Below, piece by piece: positions 58,611 to 64,000 of a DNA stretch of 64,000 bases. The notes under the pieces were generated by a model. The model searched no databases, was not told the origin of the DNA, and saw only the letters and a list, made by a program, of their open reading frames with translations. Within the stretch, counting starts at the first letter, position 1. Each line of letters starts with the position of its first letter. Source of the stretch: Saussurea involucrata. Lineage: Eukaryota > Streptophyta > Magnoliopsida > Asterales > Asteraceae. A program made the translations under genes and the position numbers. The DNA is taken from NCBI GenBank assembly GCA_033807775.1, contig CM066327.1:94820295-94884294 (forward strand), read 5' to 3'.

Positions 58611-61600
58611 TATGTCCTGCAGAAGCCTCATGTGCAGATCTGGTATTTAGATTCAGGATGTTCCAGGCACATGACAGGCAATAAGGAGCTACTGACTTCA
58701 TTCAAGAACAAAATGGGAAGTGTAGTAACCTTTGGAGGAGATGGTGGTGGACAGATTAGAGGCTATGGTACTTTAAATAATGGTGGTGTTTCAGTTTCTA
58801 AGGTTGCCTATGTTGAAGGATTAAATCATAATCTGCTCAGTATAAGTCAACTTTGTGATCATGGGTTCGATGTCAACTTTAAAAATAAGTATTGTTCTTT
58901 GTTGCTTTCCGAGTCTGGTCAAGAACTTTTAATTGCCGACAGAAAAGGCAATCTGTATAAAATGAATTTTAATCCAAACCAAAGTACTACAACAGAAAAA
59001 CTCTGTTTAGTCTCTTTGAAAAAGGAAGATGCCTGGCTCTAGCATAAAAGATTTGCTCATTTGAATTTCTCAAATATTGACAACCTCGTGAAACTCAACT
59101 TAGTGAAAGGTATGCCTTCACTTAAATTTGACAAAGACCATCTCTGTTCTGCCTGTGAACTGGGTAAGATGAAAAGATATTCACACATAACAAAGAGTGA
59201 TCACAGTTGCCCCAGACCTTTGCATATGCTTCATGTGGATCTTTGTGGTCCAATCTCTGTGCAAAGTCTGTCGGGTAAGAAGTATATTCTTGTGCTTATC
59301 GATGAATATTCTAGATATACTTGGGTTGAGTTCATCAGAGTAAAATCTGATGTCCCATAAATTCTAATAAGTTTGTTGAAGAGGATACAGGTTCTGTTAG
59401 GTCTTAAAGTCCAAAAGTTGAGAAGTGATAATGGGACAGAGTTTAAGTACGCCAGATTTGATGCCTACCTATCAGAGGAAGGAATCTCCCAGAACTTCTC
59501 AGCTGCCAGAACTCCCCAACAGAATGGTGTGGTGGAGAGAAAGAACAGAACTCTGGTAGAAGCCGCCAGAACCATGTTGGCAGGTCCTATTCTCCCATTG
59601 AACTTCTGGGCAGAGGCAGTCTCACCAGCCTGTTTTATCCAAAACAGAGTTGTAATTGTGAAAAGATTCAAGAAGACTCCCTATGAACTCATCAAAAACC
59701 GAAGGCCAACGGTGAAATATTTTCATATTTTTGGCTGTAAATGCTACATATTGAATGACATAGAACAACTGGGCAAGTTCGACAAGAAGGCTGACGAAGG
59801 AATCTTTATTGGTTATTCCTTAACCTCTAAAGCATACAGATTCTACAATACCAGAACCAGGGTCATTCAAGAGAGCATAAATGTGTCATTTGATGAAAAT
59901 TCATCAAGTTCCTCTGATCGCAAATCACCAGAGGGGACACAGACCAAAGAGAAGCCAAGCTCTTCCAAGATAAGAGAAGATGATATCAATCTGCTTTTCA
60001 ACGATTTCTTCGATGATGATGATTCCTCTGTCAATATCACCAAAGGCAATCAAGCTCGGAGTTCTGCTAAACAAAATCTGACAGGTACAACTCTTACAGG
60101 TCCCTCCAATTCTTCACCATCTACTTCTCTGTCTACAGGTGTAATTCAGAGAAACGAGGGACAAGATTCTGATGCAAGAGAACCTAAACAAGAGCCATCA
60201 TCACCCCTTCTGACTCACGTCGGGAAAGATTCCCTATTTAAAAGCTCACCATCTCAGAGCCCTTGTTGGTACATCACAGAGCAATGAGGCCACTCTCCAG
60301 AGTAGTGTGCCACAGAGCCCTGGAGCCAATCTTCAGAGCTCTGATGCTGACAAACGACTTTTCCCATCAGAAGCACAGACTCCACCTATTGTACATGCTC
60401 CAATGACCAGATGGACAAAGGATCACCCCCATCATCTAATTATCGGTGCTGCTGAAGATGGTGTAAAGACAAGGTCTGCAACAATCAATGAGGCTTTCTT
60501 TGTTAACTTTCTAAGTATGATTGAACCGAAGAAGATTTCTGAAGCCCTTGATGACCTAAACTGGATCGAATCCATGCAAGAGGAGCTTCTGGAGTTTGAA
60601 AGAAATAAAGTTTGGTCCTTGGTTCCACTCCCAAAAAACAAAGCCGCAATTGGAACCAAATGGGTGATTAGAAATAAAAAGGATGAAGACGGCATTATCA
60701 TCAGAAACAAAGCTCGGCTGGTTGCTAAGGGATATTGCCAAGAAGAGGGCATCGACTATGACGAAACCTTTGCACCTGTGTCTAGGCTAGAAGCCATCGG
60801 AATCTTCTTGGCCTATGCTTCCCATAAAGGTTTAAGGTCTATCAGATGGATGTTAAATCTGCTTTTCTGAATGGCAGACTACAAGAGGAAGTCTACGTCC
60901 AGCAACCCCCAGGTTTTGAAAGCTCAGAGTTTCCAGAAAACGTTTAGAAGCTAGACAAAGCTCTGTATGGCCTTAAGCAAGCTCCCAGAGCCTGCTATGA
61001 AACTCTGTCAATTTTTTTGTTGGTCAATCACTTCGTGAAAGGTACTGTCGATACAACTCTATTCATTAGGAGGTATAAGAATGACATTCTTCTGGTCCAG
61101 ATATATGTTTATGACATTATCTTTGGGTCTACTAGGCAGGATTACTGTGATAGGTTTGAGGATTTGATGAAAAGTGAATTCAAAATGAGCATGATGGGAG
61201 AACTTTCATCCTTCCTTGGTTTACAAGTTAAACAATCCATCAGAGGGACTTTCATAAGTCAATCTAAATACATCTCTGGTATTTTGAAAAAGTATAAGCT
61301 CAATAATTCAAATCCTATGAAAACTCCTATTGCCACTGGAGTTAAACTTGATCATGATCCTCATGGTGAATCTGTGGATATCAAGAACTACAGGGGCATG
61401 ATAGGGTCACTTTTGTATTTCACTGCAAGAAAACCTGATATAATGTTTGGAACATGTCTTTGTGCCAGATTTCAACCAAATCCTAAAGAATCCCATTTAT
61501 CTGCTGTCAAATGTATATTTAAATATCTCAAAGGGACTCAATTTTTGGGTCTCTGGTATCCTCTTAATTCTAGTTTCAAGCTTGTAGCATACACAGATTC

Positions 61601-62103
61601 AGATTATGGAGGATACAGGAATGACATAAAGAGTACTTCTGGTAGCTGCCAATTGCTAGGAGAAAAAAATGGTGAGTTGGACATCCAAGAAACAGAACTG
61701 CATATCAACTTCTACAGCAGAAGCAAAGTATGTTGCTACTGCTAGTTGTTGCTCTCAAGTGATCTGGATGAAAACACAACTCAAAGATTATGGCGTGGAG
61801 TACAGCAAGATCCCAATTCTGTGTGACTCCAAGAGTGCCATAGCAATTACAGCTAATCCAGTCTAGCACTTAAAGACAAAGCATATCGACATAAGATACC
61901 ATTTTATAAAGGATCATGTTGAAAAAGGGACGATTGAAATGTACTTTGTTTCAACCGACTTCCAACTTGTTGACTTGTTTACAAAAGCCCTTGATGAAAG
62001 GAGATTTAACTTCTTAATCAGCAAGATGGGTATGCTGAACATGTCCTCCAAACTCTGTTTAAAAATCAACAGAGCCTCTGATGTTCCTACTAGATCTCTG
62101 TAA
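58611..62103 (+). pseudogene. Copia pol of element G
   Basis: Begins right after the gag stop: protease IWYLDSGCSRHMTG; integrase zinc site HLNF...CSACELGK; DDE motifs HVDLCGP, RSDNGTEF and NGVVERKNRT; RT from WIESMQEEL; RNase H STAEAKYVA and CDSKSAI. Defects include TAG at 59040 (Trp expected), TAA near 59358, a shift near 60290, a shift near 60830, TAG near 60944, a shift at an A7 run (about 61664-61670) and TAG at 61864 (Gln expected). The RT catalytic box reads YVYD instead of YVDD (Tyr codon 61110-61112). Dead element. Confidence 0.9.
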
Positions 62104-62122
62104 AAATAGTTGGGTAGGATAG

Positions 62123-62404
62123 TGAGAGTCTCAGATCCGTGCAACGAACAATGAAATCAATATATGTAAAACAATAGAGTTTGTGATTTCAACTGGTCAT
62201 CCCTATTAGCTTTCAATCAGAGAGAATTACAATACGAAGTAGGAAACGAAATGAGACAACTAGCCTAATTTTCTAAGGCTAAAGAACATTATATATGGCG
62301 GGCCCGTGGTTAACAAGCCCACGGCCCGTTCACTAACAAAGCTCAAATTAAAGAATTGCAATACAGACCCTTGAACTTTAAATCAACATAAATTGACCCT
62401 AACA
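62123..62404 (-). repeat. 3' LTR of element H (282 bp)
   Basis: Element sense TGTTAGGGTC...GACTCTCA. It contains TATATAA and next to it a GC-rich inverted repeat (62299-62328, GGGCCCGTGG facing CCACGGCCCG). GC-rich palindromes in LTRs are reported for Sireviruses. Confidence 0.75.
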
Positions 62405-62548
62405 ATCTCCCCCTTTGATTAGAATTTCGAGTTCGCGCTCTAGTTCTCGCTAGTTGTAGACGTATCTTTTACGGAGTGCAAAGTGTACCTCGAAGATTCT
62501 GATAGCACGGCGATAGTCGATGCGTTCTTCAACCACTTCTAAACCATT

Positions 62549-64000
62549 TCATGCAGTTATCTCATTCAAGTTAGGAACATATGAAACCTTCTGATTTTCT
62601 GATTCATAGGAAATGATTTTGCGAAGAGCATTTTGTACTTTGAAGAGCGTGCCGTCGCAGAATCTGTCTACCTGACTGAAACGTAGAAATTTCCTCTCAT
62701 TCTGATCGTTGATGAAGACAGTCCCAAATTCCGGTTGTAGAAGCAGAGCGTTCTCGGAATACATCGTCAACTCAGGAGCTTTCAGATTCGGCTTTATCAG
62801 ATTTACCTTCTTTGCCCTGTTCTCGATTGCCATTTGGAAATCCGTGAGATATGACATCATAATAGTACGAACCAGGAATCGATGAACAGCTTCGAGCGCC
62901 TTTGTGACAGGTAGCGGTCGGATGGTTCTTGTACGAAGGTCTTTCAGAATTGCCAGGAAGTCGAACGGTCGGAGGTGCTGGAAGTCGGCTTCGGAAAATT
63001 TCCATTCATTCCCATCTTCACGTCGGACAGTGAATACAGGATAAACAATTTTCATAATGCGGCTTGAATGGATGTTGAGTACCTCAGTGATCTTATGCTT
63101 GGTTCTGACTTGGCTGACTGGAAGACACCGCTTCATTGCGCTGATGTACCGGCGTTGGTATTCGGGGTTGAAGTTGTAAATACCAAGGCAGAAGGTCGGC
63201 TCGATCGGGCGTAGCTTGTGAACAAACAACTTCTTCAGGGATTCCTCTAGATGAGGAATAAATATCGGGATCTTCTCCCAACGGATTTGTTGCTGTTGAG
63301 GAGGGAGAAGATCAGAAGCTGTTGGTTGCTGAGGAGATGTCGGAATATCGGCAGTAGTAGTTTCGGGTCTTGTTGAAGTTTCATCGGGTTGAACAGAGTG
63401 AACGGGAGTTCCATATAAATTCTGGAGCCAGAACTGATCGTAGTCTACGTTATCATCTTCATCAGTAGGGAAGACCAAATTTACCTGGAAGTTTGCGGCA
63501 CTGGCGGCTTTTTCATACCATGCATCTTCGGTTTCCGGGTTGGTCGCACAGTCTGGATCAATCATATCCAATAACGGCCGGTCTGATGAGTCGAAATTAA
63601 TCAGTTCCTTTGTTGAACCCTCAGTCTTTTCAACCGTCGGGTCTTCATCATCTGAAATTTCCGTGTCTATTACCATCTCGGCTAATGGCAGCTTGGCTTC
63701 AGGTGCGGCGTCGGTTGTTGTTGCCGCAGTTGCTGGTTCCAGATGAACTACAGTTGTCATTTCGGCGAGGATAGGGGCGGTCTCGGTAGGTCTTAGTTGT
63801 TTCTCCCCCTTACGGTGATCAGGATCATCCTGGTCATCGTGTTTGCGCTTCAGACCGCCTGCTTGACTCTTGCAGGTATTTTCGAGTGAGCGGACTCTCT
63901 CGGACAGCGTTGTGAGCGCTTGGTTGTAGTCCTTGAGAGTCTAGTCAATGGCATCCAGGCGGGTGGTAATGGATGATGAAGGAGCAGTGACCTGGGATTT
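62549..64000 (-). pseudogene. Env-like ORF of element H, with in-frame stop
   Basis: The open frame from the window edge to 62549 is broken by one TAG at 63943-63941 (LDAID-stop-TLKDYNQALT). An internal ATG at 63760 would give 403 codons. Before it lies a helical segment (ALTTLSERVRSLE) and a basic-acidic stretch (KRKHDDQDD). After it come acidic/Pro/Thr-rich linker, then a mixed-composition domain (IPIFIPHLEESLKKLF, RRYISAMKRCLPVSQVR). The position next to the 3' LTR matches env-like genes of Sireviruses. No signal peptide or membrane segment is visible, so envelope function is not supported by sequence. It is probably the C-terminal part of the same protein class as 3465-5090. Confidence 0.6.

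Larger units (their letters stand above)
54410..62122 (+). mobile_element. Element G: decayed Copia, Sirevirus-like, 3' end missing
   Basis: 5' LTR, primer site, gag with coiled-coil extension and pol on the plus strand, stopped at 62122 by element H. The 3' LTR must lie beyond the window. It carries many stops and shifts, so it is older than E's neighbours C, D and T. Its gag/pol border keeps W-V-P-K, stop and TGCAG as in E, C and D. Confidence 0.88.
62123..64000 (-). mobile_element. Element H: Copia/Sirevirus-like, 3' part only
   Basis: Minus-strand element shown from its 3' LTR (62404-62123) through a polypurine tract (CTCCCCCTTT on plus, from 62409) into an env-like ORF that runs off the window. 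It interrupts element G after pol. A TSD GATAG (62118-62122) is predicted at the far end. Confidence 0.8.

Overview
This is plant nuclear DNA (AT-rich, initiator-Met-tRNA primer sites, chromovirus and Sirevirus-type proteins), most likely a eudicot and possibly Asteraceae, although nothing in the window fixes the species. I see no host gene, rRNA, tRNA or CRISPR. Almost every base belongs to LTR retrotransposons inserted into one another, and much of the insertion order can be read from target-site duplications (TSDs) and interrupted sequences.

Layout. Element F (49780-53794, - strand) is an old remnant with a plant-transposon-type protein. It was entered by element E (3470-14683 plus 49748-49779, - strand), a Copia/Sirevirus-like element with gag, pol and an env-like ORF. 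E was hit twice: at its left by gypsy element A (1-3469, - strand, cut by the window edge), and in its 5' LTR by B. B (14684-49742, TSD ATAAA) is a non-coding chromovirus derivative in an unusual LTR-internal-LTR-internal-LTR tandem form. The first B LTR holds T (16996-25193, TSD TTTTG), a young, nearly intact chromovirus with a single frameshift. The second B LTR holds C (31112-43171, TSD TTGTT), a 12-kb Copia derivative without pol. C's only gene is interrupted by D (34000-39651, - strand), another pol-less Copia derivative. So F > E > B > C > D is five levels deep.

Right side. 53795-54409 is unassigned, possibly LTR-like DNA. G (54410-62122, + strand) is a decayed Copia/Sirevirus-like element. 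H (62123-64000, - strand) enters G and shows its 3' LTR and env-like ORF before the window ends.

Cross-cutting patterns. (1) The chromovirus-type LTR families A, T and B share an apparent intron layout in the LTR leader: a good 5' splice site, an array of short GC-rich palindromic motifs inside the first putative intron, a 62-73 nt putative exon and a second donor; A and T also share a 76-nt putative intron ending one base before the gag ATG. (2) C and D, relatives of E, have lost pol and env but keep a coiled-coil protein with a Cys-Cys-x2-Cys motif and a conserved gag/pol border (W-V-P-K, stop, pyrimidine tract, TGCAG). (3) The 3' non-coding regions of E, D and C share repeats whose copy number differs between elements. 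Autonomous enzymes for B, C and D would have to come from relatives such as T/A (chromovirus) and E (Copia), but E and G have broken pol genes, including loss of the same reverse transcriptase catalytic Asp.
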